Of a stretch of 64,000 nt of DNA, positions 8,346 through 16,754 are shown piece after piece. A program made the position numbers and the translations under genes. The notes below the pieces were generated by a model. It worked only from the letters and a program-made list of their open reading frames with translations. It was not told the DNA's origin and did no database searches. Position 1 is the first letter of the stretch, and each line of letters begins with the position of its first letter. The DNA lies in assembly GCF_036010325.1 (NCBI RefSeq), contig NZ_CP108549.1:6386001-6450000 (forward strand), read 5' to 3'. The DNA comes from Streptomyces sp. NBC_01210 (GTDB lineage: Bacteria; Actinomycetota; Actinomycetes; Streptomycetales; Streptomycetaceae).

Positions 8346-10799
8346 ATGGACAACGACACTTTCGGCGAGGGCGCGGGCCAGGCCCGCACGCCGCGCGACG
8401 CCAGCACGCCGGACTTCGGACAGTCCGCGCCGACGCTCGCCCGTACCGTCCAACTCGTCTCGGGCGACTTTCTGCTCACCGTCAATCCCGTCGACGGCAG
8501 CGAGATCGAGCCCTGCCCGCCGGGTGAGCGGCCCGCGTCGCCGGCCCGGCACACCGCCGCCGAACGCACCGAGCTGCAGCGCGCGGCGCAGCCGCCCCTA
8601 CCGGCAGGGCCTCCCGCCCCGCGGCTCCCGTTGCTGGAGCGCGACGAGGAGCGCCGGCGGCTGGTACGGCTGCTGGGCCGCGGCCGCTCGGTGCGGCTCA
8701 CCGGCCCCGCGGGCTCCGGACGCAGCGCACTGCTCGACACCGTCGCGGAGGAGTGTGCGGATCTCGCGCCCGACGGCGTCGTACGCCTCAGCGGCCACAA
8801 CCGCACCCCCACCGAGCTGCTGTACGCGCTCTACGCCGTCGTCCACAAGGCTCCTCGGCACCGGCCCGACCAGGCCGGGCTGCTCGAGCGTGTCCGTGAC
8901 ATCGGTGCGATCGTCCTCCTCGACGACCTGGAGTTCGGTGGCGCCGCGCTCGGCGAGCTGCTGGACGCCGCACCCGAATGCGCCTTCCTGGTCGCCGCCA
9001 CACCCGACGTCGCCGCGCCCGCCGCGGACTCACACCTCGAAGAGGTCTTCCTCGGCGGTCTCGGCCGCAGCGCCTCGCTGGAGCTGCTGCAGCGCGCCGT
9101 GGAACGGCCGCTCACCGAGGACGAGGCGAACTGGGCGGGCGACCTCTGGTTCGAGTCCGAGGGCCTGCCGCTGCGCTTCGTACAGGCGGGCGCGCTGCTG
9201 CGGCAGTGCGACGCCCTGCGTGCCGACCCGGAGGACTTCGACCCGTACACGCCCGCCGAGCGCGTCGAGGGGGGCGACGTACCGCTGCCGAGCCTGGCGG
9301 AGGGTGCCGCGCCCGCCGCGCTGCTCGCCTCCCGGCTGAGCAAGTCCGCCCGCCAGACCCTGCGTTTCGCCGTCGCACTCGGCGGCGAGGTCCCGCACCA
9401 GGCGCACCTGCCGGCACTTGTCGGGGACACACACGCGGACGCCGCCATCGGCGAGCTGATGAGCTGCGGGCTGCTCACCCCGGTGGGCGCGCGCTACCGG
9501 CTGGCGGCCGGTGTGATCGCGCAGCTGACGGAGAAGGGTTACGCGAGTGACGCGGCGGCTCACGCCCACACCGCCGCCCAGCACTACGCCTGGTGGGCCG
9601 GGCATCCCTCGGTGACGCCCGAGCGGGCCGTGGCCGAGGCGGACGCCGTACTCGCGGCGCTGACCGCGCTCGTGCCCGGCCAGGAGTCCGGACACCCCAG
9701 CACGGCCGTGCTGCTGGCCCGCAGCGCCGCGCCCGCCTTCGCGGCCGGGCAGCACTGGAGCGCCTGGGAGCGGGCCCTGCGGGTCGGCTCGGAAGCGGCC
9801 CGGCTGGCGGGTGAAGTGGCCGAAGAGGCGTACTTCCACCATGAACTGGGCGTTCTGGCGCTCTGCAACGGCAGCCTGGAGCGGGCGCGCGCCGAGCTGG
9901 AGGCCTCGATCGGCATGCGCGGGGCGCTCGCCGACAAGCGCGGCACCGTCGCGGGTCGCAGGGCGCTGGCGCTTGTTGCGGACCGCGCGGGCGGCCCGGT
10001 GCCCGGCGGACGCACCCCGGCGGGCGAGGAGGTGCCGGCCGCGCGCTACGAGGAGTCGGCGTCGCCGCCCGGAGGCGTACCGGCAGCCGTGCCGCTCTCG
10101 CGGCTGGGACAGGTCTCGGGACCGGGTTCTGTGGGTCTGCGGAAGTCCGCGGACGAGCCTGCGGCGACTGTGTCGCGGCGCGAGAGGCCCGCGGGCGGCA
10201 CATGGCCGGGCCGCGGCCGTTCGCTCCTCGGCGGTGCCCGGCGCAACCTCGTTGCCGCGGGGGCGGGCGCGCTGCTCGCCGCCGTGCTCGGCACGGTGGT
10301 GACGCTCGGCGCGACCTCCGACAACAACGATGCCCCTGGCAACAAGGTCAGGAACGGCCAGTCCGCGAACGAGGACGACTCGCAGAACGGCCTGGACGCG
10401 GACGAGCCGGCCGACGGCTCCACCAAGAGCCCCGGCGGCGGGGGCGGCGACCCGAAGGACCCGGACAAGGTGACGCCGGGCGCGACCTCTTCATCGGGTG
10501 CGCAGTCCACGCCGGGCGGGAAGCCGTCGTCGAGTTCGGCGACGCCGGAGGGCAGGCCGTCGACGTCGGGCAAGCCCCCGACGAGGCCGACGACGAAGCC
10601 GACCCCTTCATCGTCGAGCCACCCCACTCCGTCCCCCTCCTCGCCTTCGAGCACGCCGTCCACTACTCCGTCCACCACGCCGACGCCCACCCCGTCGACA
10701 CCGGACTCGGCCAGCGCCCCCGTCACGAACAGCAGCGCCCCCGGGTCGTCCGCGTCGTCCGAACCGTCCGGCTCCACCGCCGGCTCGCCGGTGATCTGA
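8346..10799 (+). CDS. Large P-loop (STAND-like) protein with membrane segment and Ser/Thr/Pro-rich tail
   Basis: 817 residues. Residues 1-95 are disordered. An ATPase-like region follows with Walker A GPAGSGRSALL (120-130) and a Walker-B-like AIVLLDDLEF (about 188-197). Residues about 340-580 are helical and TPR-like (WERALRVGSEAARLAG, HHELGVLALCNGSLERARAE). One membrane helix lies at about 634-657 (LVAAGAGALLAAVLGTVVTL). The last 160 residues are almost only S, T, P, G and A, like a wall-spanning or O-glycosylated stalk. With the ATPase inside and the tail outside, it could be a signalling ATPase that monitors the wall; this is inference. ATG 8346 follows GGGGGG with an 8-base gap. It is monocistronic, ends at a shared terminator with nucS, and no specific function is recognised. 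Confidence 0.8.
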   Translation: MDNDTFGEGAGQARTPRDASTPDFGQSAPTLARTVQLVSGDFLLTVNPVDGSEIEPCPPGERPASPARHTAAERTELQRAAQPPLPAGPPAPRLPLLERDEERRRLVRLLGRGRSVRLTGPAGSGRSALLDTVAEECADLAPDGVVRLSGHNRTPTELLYALYAVVHKAPRHRPDQAGLLERVRDIGAIVLLDDLEFGGAALGELLDAAPECAFLVAATPDVAAPAADSHLEEVFLGGLGRSASLELLQRAVERPLTEDEANWAGDLWFESEGLPLRFVQAGALLRQCDALRADPEDFDPYTPAERVEGGDVPLPSLAEGAAPAALLASRLSKSARQTLRFAVALGGEVPHQAHLPALVGDTHADAAIGELMSCGLLTPVGARYRLAAGVIAQLTEKGYASDAAAHAHTAAQHYAWWAGHPSVTPERAVAEADAVLAALTALVPGQESGHPSTAVLLARSAAPAFAAGQHWSAWERALRVGSEAARLAGEVAEEAYFHHELGVLALCNGSLERARAELEASIGMRGALADKRGTVAGRRALALVADRAGGPVPGGRTPAGEEVPAARYEESASPPGGVPAAVPLSRLGQVSGPGSVGLRKSADEPAATVSRRERPAGGTWPGRGRSLLGGARRNLVAAGAGALLAAVLGTVVTLGATSDNNDAPGNKVRNGQSANEDDSQNGLDADEPADGSTKSPGGGGGDPKDPDKVTPGATSSSGAQSTPGGKPSSSSATPEGRPSTSGKPPTRPTTKPTPSSSSHPTPSPSSPSSTPSTTPSTTPTPTPSTPDSASAPVTNSSAPGSSASSEPSGSTAGSPVI

Positions 10800-10816
10800 C
10801 CTTCAGTTGATGCAGC

Positions 10817-10849
10817 ACGGCCCCGGACGGCATTGCCGCCCGGGGCCGT
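10817..10849. terminator. Bidirectional terminator between P-loop gene and nucS
   Basis: A 10+4-bp stem with one mismatch (ACGGCCCCGG-a-CGGC / GCCG-c-CCGGGGCCGT) and an ATT loop lies between two convergent stop codons. Confidence 0.75.
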
Positions 10850-10873
10850 ACTCACGCACTCTTCTCGTGACGG

Positions 10874-11536
10874 TCAGAACAACCTGAGCTTGTCGTCGTC
10901 GATCCCGCGCAGCGCGTTGTAGTCGAGCACCACACACCCGATCCCGCGGTCCGTCGCCAGCACCCGCGCCTGCGGTTTGATCTCCTGCGCCGCGAACACG
11001 CCCTTCACCGGCGCCAGATGCGGGTCCCGGTTCAGCAGCTCCAGATAGCGCGTGAGCTGTTCCACGCCGTCGATCTCACCGCGCCGCTTGATCTCCACCG
11101 CCACCGTCGCGCCGTCCGAGTCCCGGCACAGGATGTCCACCGGGCCGATGGCCGTGGGGTATTCGCGCCGGATCAGGCTGTAGCCCTTGCCCAGTGTCTC
11201 GATGCGGTCGGCGAGCAGCTCCTGCAAGTGGGCTTCCACGCCGTCCTTGATGAGGCCGGGGTCCACACCGAGCTCGTGCGACGAGTCATGGAGGATTTCC
11301 TCCATCGTAATGATCAGTTTCTCGCCCGCTTTGTTCACGACGGTCCACACACTGTCGTCGCCCTCCTTCAGAGTGCAGGGAGGGGACATCCAGTTCAGTG
11401 GTTTGTACGCCCTGTCATCCGCATGGATGGAGACGCTGCCGTCTGCCTTGACCAGGATCAGACGGGGGGCGGAGGGCAGGTGGGCGGTGAGCCGGCCGGC
11501 GTAGTCCACGGAGCAGCGGGCGATGACAAGACGCAT
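10874..11536 (-). CDS. nucS: Mismatch-specific endonuclease NucS/EndoMS
   Basis: This 220-residue cytoplasmic nuclease is the key enzyme of the non-canonical mismatch repair of actinobacteria, which lack MutS/MutL; it cleaves both strands at mismatches and cooperates with the beta clamp. An N-terminal DNA-binding domain (1-110, [20 protein letters not shown]) is followed by a C-terminal RecB-like nuclease domain with catalytic residues in GPVDILCRD (Asp) and VAVEIKRRG (E-x-K). The C-terminal hydrophobic end DDDKLRLF resembles a clamp-binding peptide. ATG 11536 is the start; an upstream in-frame TTG at 11545 lacks a better ribosome site. The convergent P-loop gene shares its terminator. Confidence 0.95.
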   Translation of the reverse strand: MRLVIARCSVDYAGRLTAHLPSAPRLILVKADGSVSIHADDRAYKPLNWMSPPCTLKEGDDSVWTVVNKAGEKLIITMEEILHDSSHELGVDPGLIKDGVEAHLQELLADRIETLGKGYSLIRREYPTAIGPVDILCRDSDGATVAVEIKRRGEIDGVEQLTRYLELLNRDPHLAPVKGVFAAQEIKPQARVLATDRGIGCVVLDYNALRGIDDDKLRLF

Positions 11537-11779
11537 GGTCGGCAACGCTACTCGACGGAAGCAGTTGCGCGCGATTCGCCCCCGGAAGCCCCCTTCGTTA
11601 TTTGGCCGGTTGTGTTCCCAATCTCCTGGTGCCCTCCGGTCAGCGCACTTACCGTGGAAGCAGGAGGTTGTCGGTCGTGCACTCTGCGTCGTCGTACGTC
11701 GTTCGTGCGACGCCGTCGTCCGGTGTCCTCCTTCCCTGCCCGTAAGGCCCCGTTCATCGGGGCCGCGAGAGGAGAACCC

Positions 11780-12172
11780 ATGTCGCTCGACGTCTCACCG
11801 GCGCTGTTGGAACAGGCCGAGCGAGGCGAGGTCGACGAAGCTGTCTTCGTCGACTGCGTCCGGACCTCCCTGCCCTTCGCATGGGAGATGATCAGTTCTC
11901 TGGTGGCTCAGCTGAAGGTGGACGGCGGCGACTTCGCCGACAACCAGACGCCCCCGCCGGACGAGCAGGCACGTGGTCAGCTGCTGCGCGCACTCGCGAG
12001 TGACGCTATTCGCGGTGCTCTGCAGCGGCACTTCGGAGTGCGCCTGGCATTCCAGAACTGCCACCGCGTAGCGGTGTTCCCGCTGGACTCCTCGGTTGAC
12101 GAGCGGCTCGCCCGCTTCACCTCCGTCCGGGCCCAGTTGCTCAACCAGTCGCCCGGACTCCGCGACTGCTGA
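11780..12172 (+). CDS. SCO5389 family protein
   Basis: A 130-residue cytoplasmic protein of the actinomycete family named after its S. coelicolor member. It is almost entirely helical, lacks membrane segments, and contains the conserved blocks [40 protein letters not shown] and [20 protein letters not shown]. The family has no established function that I know. A clear ribosome site (AGAGGAGAA) precedes ATG 11780. It is divergent from nucS with a 243-base intergenic region, in which no palindromic operator was seen. Confidence 0.88.
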   Translation: MSLDVSPALLEQAERGEVDEAVFVDCVRTSLPFAWEMISSLVAQLKVDGGDFADNQTPPPDEQARGQLLRALASDAIRGALQRHFGVRLAFQNCHRVAVFPLDSSVDERLARFTSVRAQLLNQSPGLRDC

Positions 12173-12180
12173 AGTCTTTT

Positions 12181-12235
12181 GCTGCCGCTCCGCATTGCGG
12201 GAGGTGCTACTGGTGTCGGAGCGGCAGCACCTCCC
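12181..12235. terminator. Convergent-gene terminator with two overlapping hairpins
   Basis: Arms GCTGCCGCTCCG (12181-12192) and CGGAGCGGCAGC (12217-12228) pair perfectly. Inside, GGGAGGTGCT (12199-12208) pairs perfectly with AGCACCTCCC (12226-12235). The two share bases 12226-12228, so they are mutually exclusive. The element sits between the stops of the SCO5389-family and LLM genes. Confidence 0.6.
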
Positions 12236-12246
12236 GTACGGCTGAC

Positions 12247-13278
12247 TCAGACAAGCAGCGACAGGACCTCTGTGCCAAGACGCCGCACATTCTCCTCCGT
12301 GGCCGCCAGATCGCCCGAGCCCTCGGCCAGCAGCGCGAAGCGCGTGATGCCGGTACGTTCGGCGGTGGCCGCGATCCGGTCCGCCGCGAGTCGTGGCGGA
12401 CCCACCGGGTGCAGCCCGCACAGCAGTTCCGTGTATCCCACGGGGTCCCGCATCGCGCGGCGCCGGCCGTCGACGGTCACATGGGCGTCCAGCCCCTGTT
12501 TGAGCCAGCCGGGCATCGCCTTCACCAGAGTCTCCGTGGCCTCGGCCCGGCGGTCCGCGATCTGGGCCACTCCGGCCGACACGTGTCCGGCGTCCTCGAC
12601 CTCCTCGGGAGAGCGGCCCGCGGCGAGCGCGTGCGTACGCCAGAGGGCGACCATCTCCGCCTTCTCCTCGTCGTCGCAGTGCATCCCGAGCAGCATCGGC
12701 AGCCCGCGTTCGGCGGCGAGCTGCACGCTCTTGGGGGACGTACAGGCGACGATCACTTCGGGGCCCTCGGGCGGGCCGCCGATCAGCTCGTCCGGCCTGG
12801 GGACGACCGGGACTTCACGGAAGGTGAATCGTTCCCCGTTGGTGGCGACCCGGGGCTCGCGCAGCCAGCGCAGCAGCAGGTCCAGGGATTCGGGAAAGCC
12901 CTTCTCGTACGCGTCCAGGCCCGAGCCGAAGACCTCCAGATCGACCCAGGGCCCGCCCCTTCCCACCCCGAGGGAGAATCTCCCGCCGGTGGTGAGGTGC
13001 AGCAGTGCCGCCTGCTCACCCAGCGCCACCGGATGGGCGCTCGGCAGCACGCTCACCGCAGTGCCGACCCGGATCCGCCGGGTGCGGCCGAGCAGCAGCG
13101 CGGCGAGTGTCACGGCCGAGGGGCACACGCCGTACGACACGAAATGGTGCTCGGCCAACCAGACGGAATCCAGGCCGGACTCCTCCGCGACCTCGGCGGA
13201 CCGCACGGCCCGGTGCAGTGCCTCCCCCTGCCCCTGGCCCGGGAATTGGGCCGCCAGTACAAACGTTCCCACGCGCAT
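12247..13278 (-). CDS. LLM-class flavin-dependent oxidoreductase (luciferase-like)
   Basis: This 343-residue protein has the bacterial luciferase-like TIM barrel. The N-terminal strand MRVGTFVLAAQF, the motif SVWLAEHHF with the paired histidines, and the downstream GVGRGGPWVDLEVFG (flavin phosphate region) are all visible. Such enzymes use FMN or coenzyme F420; which one, and the substrate, cannot be told here. ATG 13278 has AAGGAGG about 10 bases upstream. It is monocistronic and convergent with the SCO5389-family gene. Confidence 0.9.
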   Translation of the reverse strand: MRVGTFVLAAQFPGQGQGEALHRAVRSAEVAEESGLDSVWLAEHHFVSYGVCPSAVTLAALLLGRTRRIRVGTAVSVLPSAHPVALGEQAALLHLTTGGRFSLGVGRGGPWVDLEVFGSGLDAYEKGFPESLDLLLRWLREPRVATNGERFTFREVPVVPRPDELIGGPPEGPEVIVACTSPKSVQLAAERGLPMLLGMHCDDEEKAEMVALWRTHALAAGRSPEEVEDAGHVSAGVAQIADRRAEATETLVKAMPGWLKQGLDAHVTVDGRRRAMRDPVGYTELLCGLHPVGPPRLAADRIAATAERTGITRFALLAEGSGDLAATEENVRRLGTEVLSLLV

Positions 13279-13492
13279 CGCCTTTTGCCTCCTTGCGGCC
13301 GACGCGTCACTCCCCCTACTGGCAACAACGTCTGACACGTGCCATAGGCACGGCCCATCGTGAAGTTGTTGCGATTTTCCGGTAACTGGCCCCTATGGGT
13401 GCCACGGTCTCACGCCGTACAGGGCATGTACCCCGGACTGTGGACCGTAGGCTGGAAGAGGAACTGTCCGGACTTGCCCCATGAGGTGTCAC

Positions 13493-13822
13493 GTGTCCCC
13501 GCGCCGCAACCGCCCCCGAGGCGGCGAGAAGCCGACCGAGCAAACCAGCGAGCCGGGCGAGAGGTACGGCGGCCTCGGGCGGAGCGAGTCCTGGCAGGGC
13601 GAGGAGTGGTCGGTGCGCCATGTGGCCGGCGCAAGTGCCGCGGGCAAGCGGTACCGCTGCCCCGGCTGCGATCAGGAGATCCCGTCCGGGATGCCGCATG
13701 TGGTTGCCTGGCCCGAGCACGGCGGCGTCGACGACCGGCGGCACTGGCACAAGGCGTGCTGGAACGCGAAGGACCGCCGCACCACGCGGGTGCAGCGGTC
13801 CCGTAACGCGCCGAAGTACTGA
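13493..13822 (+). CDS. Small Cys/His protein, possible zinc ribbon (conserved hypothetical)
   Basis: 109 residues. The N-terminal 45 are basic and disordered (SPRRNRPRGGEK). The C-terminal half has a putative metal site: CPGC (62-65), an HVV and PEHGG segment, then RRHWHKACW, giving three Cys and several His in a zinc-ribbon or LIM-like spacing. Relatives in Streptomyces are often labelled ATP/GTP-binding, but no P-loop is visible in this protein. GTG 13493 is used because GAGGTGTCAC precedes it; the frame is also open at ATG 13481. It converges on the ABC permease gene with only 5 bases between the stops. Confidence 0.7.
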   Translation: MSPRRNRPRGGEKPTEQTSEPGERYGGLGRSESWQGEEWSVRHVAGASAAGKRYRCPGCDQEIPSGMPHVVAWPEHGGVDDRRHWHKACWNAKDRRTTRVQRSRNAPKY

Positions 13823-13827
13823 GGCCG

Positions 13828-14655
13828 TTACACGTCGCGTGTGCTGAGCGAGGCGTATGCGCCGGCCAGCGCGACCGCCGTCACGCCGAGCGCGATCCAC
13901 AGCGGGTCCCAGCCGGCCGGGCCCGACTCGGTCACGGCGGTGTCGTAGAGCACGCCGATCTGATTCGGGATGGAGTACTCGAAGAGTGCCTGCTGCAGAT
14001 CCCGCAGCGAATCCGAGAACATGAACATGGCCAGCACCAGCGGCAGCAGCACCACACCGATCATGATGGTGATCGCGCCCGCCGAGTGGCGGATCAGGGT
14101 GCCGACGGCGAGCGACAGCAGACCGAGCGTCGCGATATAGAGGCCGACGCCCACCGTGGCGCGGAACCACTCCTCGCCGGTGGACGAGCCCTGGCCCACG
14201 ATCGCGATCTGCAGCGCGCCGACGAGCGCGGTGATCACCGTGGTGAGCGCGAAGACGAGCAGGAAGAAGACGATCGCCTTGGCGGTCAGCACCCGGGCCC
14301 GGCTCGGGCACGCGGTGAGCGTGGTCCTGATCATGCCGGTGCCGTACTCGGACGCGATGGTCAGCACGCCCAGCGTGATCACACAGATGCTGCCGAGCAG
14401 TACGCCGAAGAAGCCGAGCGAGAGGATCGACTGATCGCCCAGATCGGCGTCCGAGGCGGAGACGGCCACCGCCGAGAGCGCGCCGATGCCGACCATCAGC
14501 ACGATCATGACGCCGAGCGTCCACATCGTGGAACGCACGGACCGGATCTTGGTCCATTCGGAGGCGAGCGCGTCGCCGAGGTTGGCGCTGCGCACCGGAA
14601 TCGGCGAGGAGTACGCGGCGGCGGGTGCGCCCTGCTGCTGGTACGGGGTGGTCAT
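13828..14655 (-). CDS. ABC-2 type transporter permease (module 1)
   Basis: 275 residues with six predicted membrane helices and the ABC-2 layout: a cytoplasmic N-terminus, LGDALASEWTKIRSVRSTMW before helix 1, the conserved ASEYGTGMIRTTLTACPSR after helix 2, and four further helices to the C-terminal LSTRDV. It forms the membrane channel with the ATPase encoded just upstream; its ATG at 14655 overlaps the ATPase TGA by 4 bases. The substrate is unknown; such pairs in Streptomyces often export lipids, antibiotics or peptides. Confidence 0.88.
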   Translation of the reverse strand: MTTPYQQQGAPAAAYSSPIPVRSANLGDALASEWTKIRSVRSTMWTLGVMIVLMVGIGALSAVAVSASDADLGDQSILSLGFFGVLLGSICVITLGVLTIASEYGTGMIRTTLTACPSRARVLTAKAIVFFLLVFALTTVITALVGALQIAIVGQGSSTGEEWFRATVGVGLYIATLGLLSLAVGTLIRHSAGAITIMIGVVLLPLVLAMFMFSDSLRDLQQALFEYSIPNQIGVLYDTAVTESGPAGWDPLWIALGVTAVALAGAYASLSTRDV

Positions 14656-15842
14656 CGGCGGTCCTCGGGCTTGGTCAGGTCGGCGGGCGCGGCAGCGGCC
14701 GGGGGCACGACGGGCGGAGCTGCGGGGGTTGAAGGAGCGGCGGGCGCGGCAGGGGCCACGGGGGCTCCGGGGGCTCCGGGGGCTCCGGGGGCTCCGGCGT
14801 AAGGGTTCTGGCCGGGCTGGGGCGGCGGCGGGGCGTACCAGCCCTGCTGCGGCACCTCGGGAATCTGCTGCGGCGGCGGGAAGTAGCCCATCGGCTGCTG
14901 CTGCATCAGCCCCGACTTCTCGTCCGCCGTCGAGCGGTAGTCGACAGCGCCCTGCGTCATCCGCATGTACGCCTCCTCCAGCGAGGCCTGGTGCGGCGAC
15001 AGCTCCCACAGGCGTACGTCCGCGGTGTGCGCCAGATCGCTGATCTGCGGCAGTGGCAGCCCGGTGACCCGCAGCGCGCCGTCCGGCTCCGACATGACCT
15101 GCCCGCCGGCCTCGGTCAGCGCCGCGGACAGCTTCTCGCGCTGCTGCGGATCGGTCTGCGGCGTCCGCACCCGCGCGAAGTCCGCGGAGTTGTGCGAGAT
15201 GAAGTCCTTGACGCTCATGTCTGCGAGCAGCTGCCCGCGGCCGATCACGATCAACTGGTCGGCGGTGAGCGCCATTTCGCTCATCAGGTGCGAGGAGACG
15301 AAGACGGTACGGCCCTCGGAGGCCAGCTGCTTCATCAGATTGCGGACCCAGAGGATGCCCTCCGGGTCCAGGCCGTTGACCGGCTCGTCGAAGAGCAGCA
15401 CCTGCGGGTCGCCGAGCAGCGCGGCCGCGATGCCGAGCCGCTGGCCCATACCGAGCGAGAAGCCCTTGGAGCGCTTCTTCGCGACTTCCTGGAGACCGAC
15501 GACACCGAGCACTTCGTCCACCCGGCGGGCCGGGATGCCGGAGAGCTGCGCCAGCGAGAGCAGGTGGTTGCGCGCGCTGCGGCCGCCGTGCACCGCCTTG
15601 GCGTCGAGGAGCGCACCGACCTGGCGGGGCGCGTTCGGCAGCTGTCGGAAGGTGCGGCCGCCGATGGTCACATGGCCTTCGGTCGGCTGGTCGAGCCCGA
15701 GGATCATGCGCATCGTGGTCGACTTGCCGGCGCCGTTGGGGCCGAGGAACCCGGTGACGGCGCCGGGCCGTACCTGGAAGGAAAGGTTGTACACGGCCGT
15801 CTTGGCGCCATAGCGCTTTGTCAGGCCGACTGCCTCGATCAT
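14652..15842 (-). CDS. ABC transporter ATP-binding protein with Pro/Ala-rich tail (module 1)
   Basis: 396 residues. An ATPase domain covers 1-225: Walker A GPNGAGKST, signature SLGMGQRLGIAAAL, Walker B VLLFDEPVNGLDPEG and switch SSHLMSEM. An accessory domain covers 230-310, as in the DrrA group. The last 80 residues are a low-complexity Q/P/G/A tail with four GAP triplets in a row and poly-Ala. The paralogue at 16755 has only a short, different tail. The start is ATG 15842, giving MIEAVGLTKRYGAKTAVYNL. It is translationally coupled to the permease at 13828. Confidence 0.92.
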   Translation of the reverse strand: MIEAVGLTKRYGAKTAVYNLSFQVRPGAVTGFLGPNGAGKSTTMRMILGLDQPTEGHVTIGGRTFRQLPNAPRQVGALLDAKAVHGGRSARNHLLSLAQLSGIPARRVDEVLGVVGLQEVAKKRSKGFSLGMGQRLGIAAALLGDPQVLLFDEPVNGLDPEGILWVRNLMKQLASEGRTVFVSSHLMSEMALTADQLIVIGRGQLLADMSVKDFISHNSADFARVRTPQTDPQQREKLSAALTEAGGQVMSEPDGALRVTGLPLPQISDLAHTADVRLWELSPHQASLEEAYMRMTQGAVDYRSTADEKSGLMQQQPMGYFPPPQQIPEVPQQGWYAPPPPQPGQNPYAGAPGAPGAPGAPVAPAAPAAPSTPAAPPVVPPAAAAPADLTKPEDRR

Positions 15843-15971
15843 TCTCCAGCCCCATCGACTTTCGGGTCGTCGGGGCCCAGGCCATCCGGCCGCACGCCCC
15901 CGTAAGAGTTAGGAGGATAACGGTGCCTTGACGGTTCCGGCCAAGCCGTAACGCTATGGTGTCGGCTTTGC

Positions 15972-16751
15972 CTACGCGTCCCGTTTCTTGAGCACCAGAT
16001 AACCGCCAAGCAGCGCCGCGATCACCCAGAGGACCATGATCCCCAGCCCGCCCCACGGCCCGTACGGAGCGGTGTCGCTGCCCATGGCGTCCGGCACCAC
16101 CTGCATGATCTTGGAGCCGGCCTGGTCGGGGAAGTAGCGGGCGACCGTCTTCGCCTTCGGCACGGACGCGAGGATCTGCGAGACCAGGAAGAAGAACGGC
16201 ATCAGGATGCCGAGCGAGAGCATCGAGCTGCGCAGCATCGTCGCCACGCCCATAGAGAAGAGCGCGATCAACCCCATGTAGAGCCCGCCGCCGACGACCG
16301 CGCGCAGCACATGGTCCGCGCCGATGTCCGTACGGAGGTCGCCCAGCAGCGCCTGGCCCAGGAAGAAGGTGAGAAAGCTGGTCGCCAGGCCGACCACCAG
16401 CGCCAGCACCGTGGCCACCGTGATCTTGCTGAACATGAAGGTGGCGCGCTGCGGTACGGCGGCGAGCGAGGTACGGATCATGCCGGAGCTGTACTCCGTA
16501 CCGACCACCAGAACCCCGAAGACCACCATCGCGAGCTGGCCCAGGATCATCCCGGAGAAGCTGATGAAGGTCGGGTCGAAGGTGATTTGCTCCTCCCGCG
16601 GCAGATCGTCGAACGTCGACTTCAGCAGCGCGCTGAGCGCGGCGCCCATCGCGACAGTGACGACGAGCGCGCTCACCAGTGTCCAGGTGGTCGAGGAGAC
16701 CGTACGGATCTTGGTCCACTCGGACTGCAGAACGGCGGGTACCGAGGCCAT
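15972..16751 (-). CDS. ABC-2 type transporter permease (module 2)
   Basis: 259 residues with six predicted membrane helices and the same signatures as the permease at 13828: LQSEWTKIRTVSSTTWTL at the start, GTEYSSGMIRTSLAAVPQRA after helix 2, and a C-terminal LVLKKRDA. It begins 3 bases after the stop of its ATPase gene. The close resemblance of both subunits to module 1 indicates tandem duplication of a two-gene exporter. Confidence 0.88.
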   Translation of the reverse strand: MASVPAVLQSEWTKIRTVSSTTWTLVSALVVTVAMGAALSALLKSTFDDLPREEQITFDPTFISFSGMILGQLAMVVFGVLVVGTEYSSGMIRTSLAAVPQRATFMFSKITVATVLALVVGLATSFLTFFLGQALLGDLRTDIGADHVLRAVVGGGLYMGLIALFSMGVATMLRSSMLSLGILMPFFFLVSQILASVPKAKTVARYFPDQAGSKIMQVVPDAMGSDTAPYGPWGGLGIMVLWVIAALLGGYLVLKKRDA

Positions 16752-16754
16752 GGG

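Noticed and set aside
14749..14800. GGGGGCTCC tandem triplets as a regulatory or CRISPR-like repeat
   Set aside because: They are codons for a GAP-repeat tail of the ABC ATPase, in frame, with no spacers.
13828..16719. A single 963-residue minus-strand protein joining exporter modules
   Set aside because: Only the last 275 codons encode the permease; the upstream part is an out-of-frame shadow of the ATPase and the other permease.
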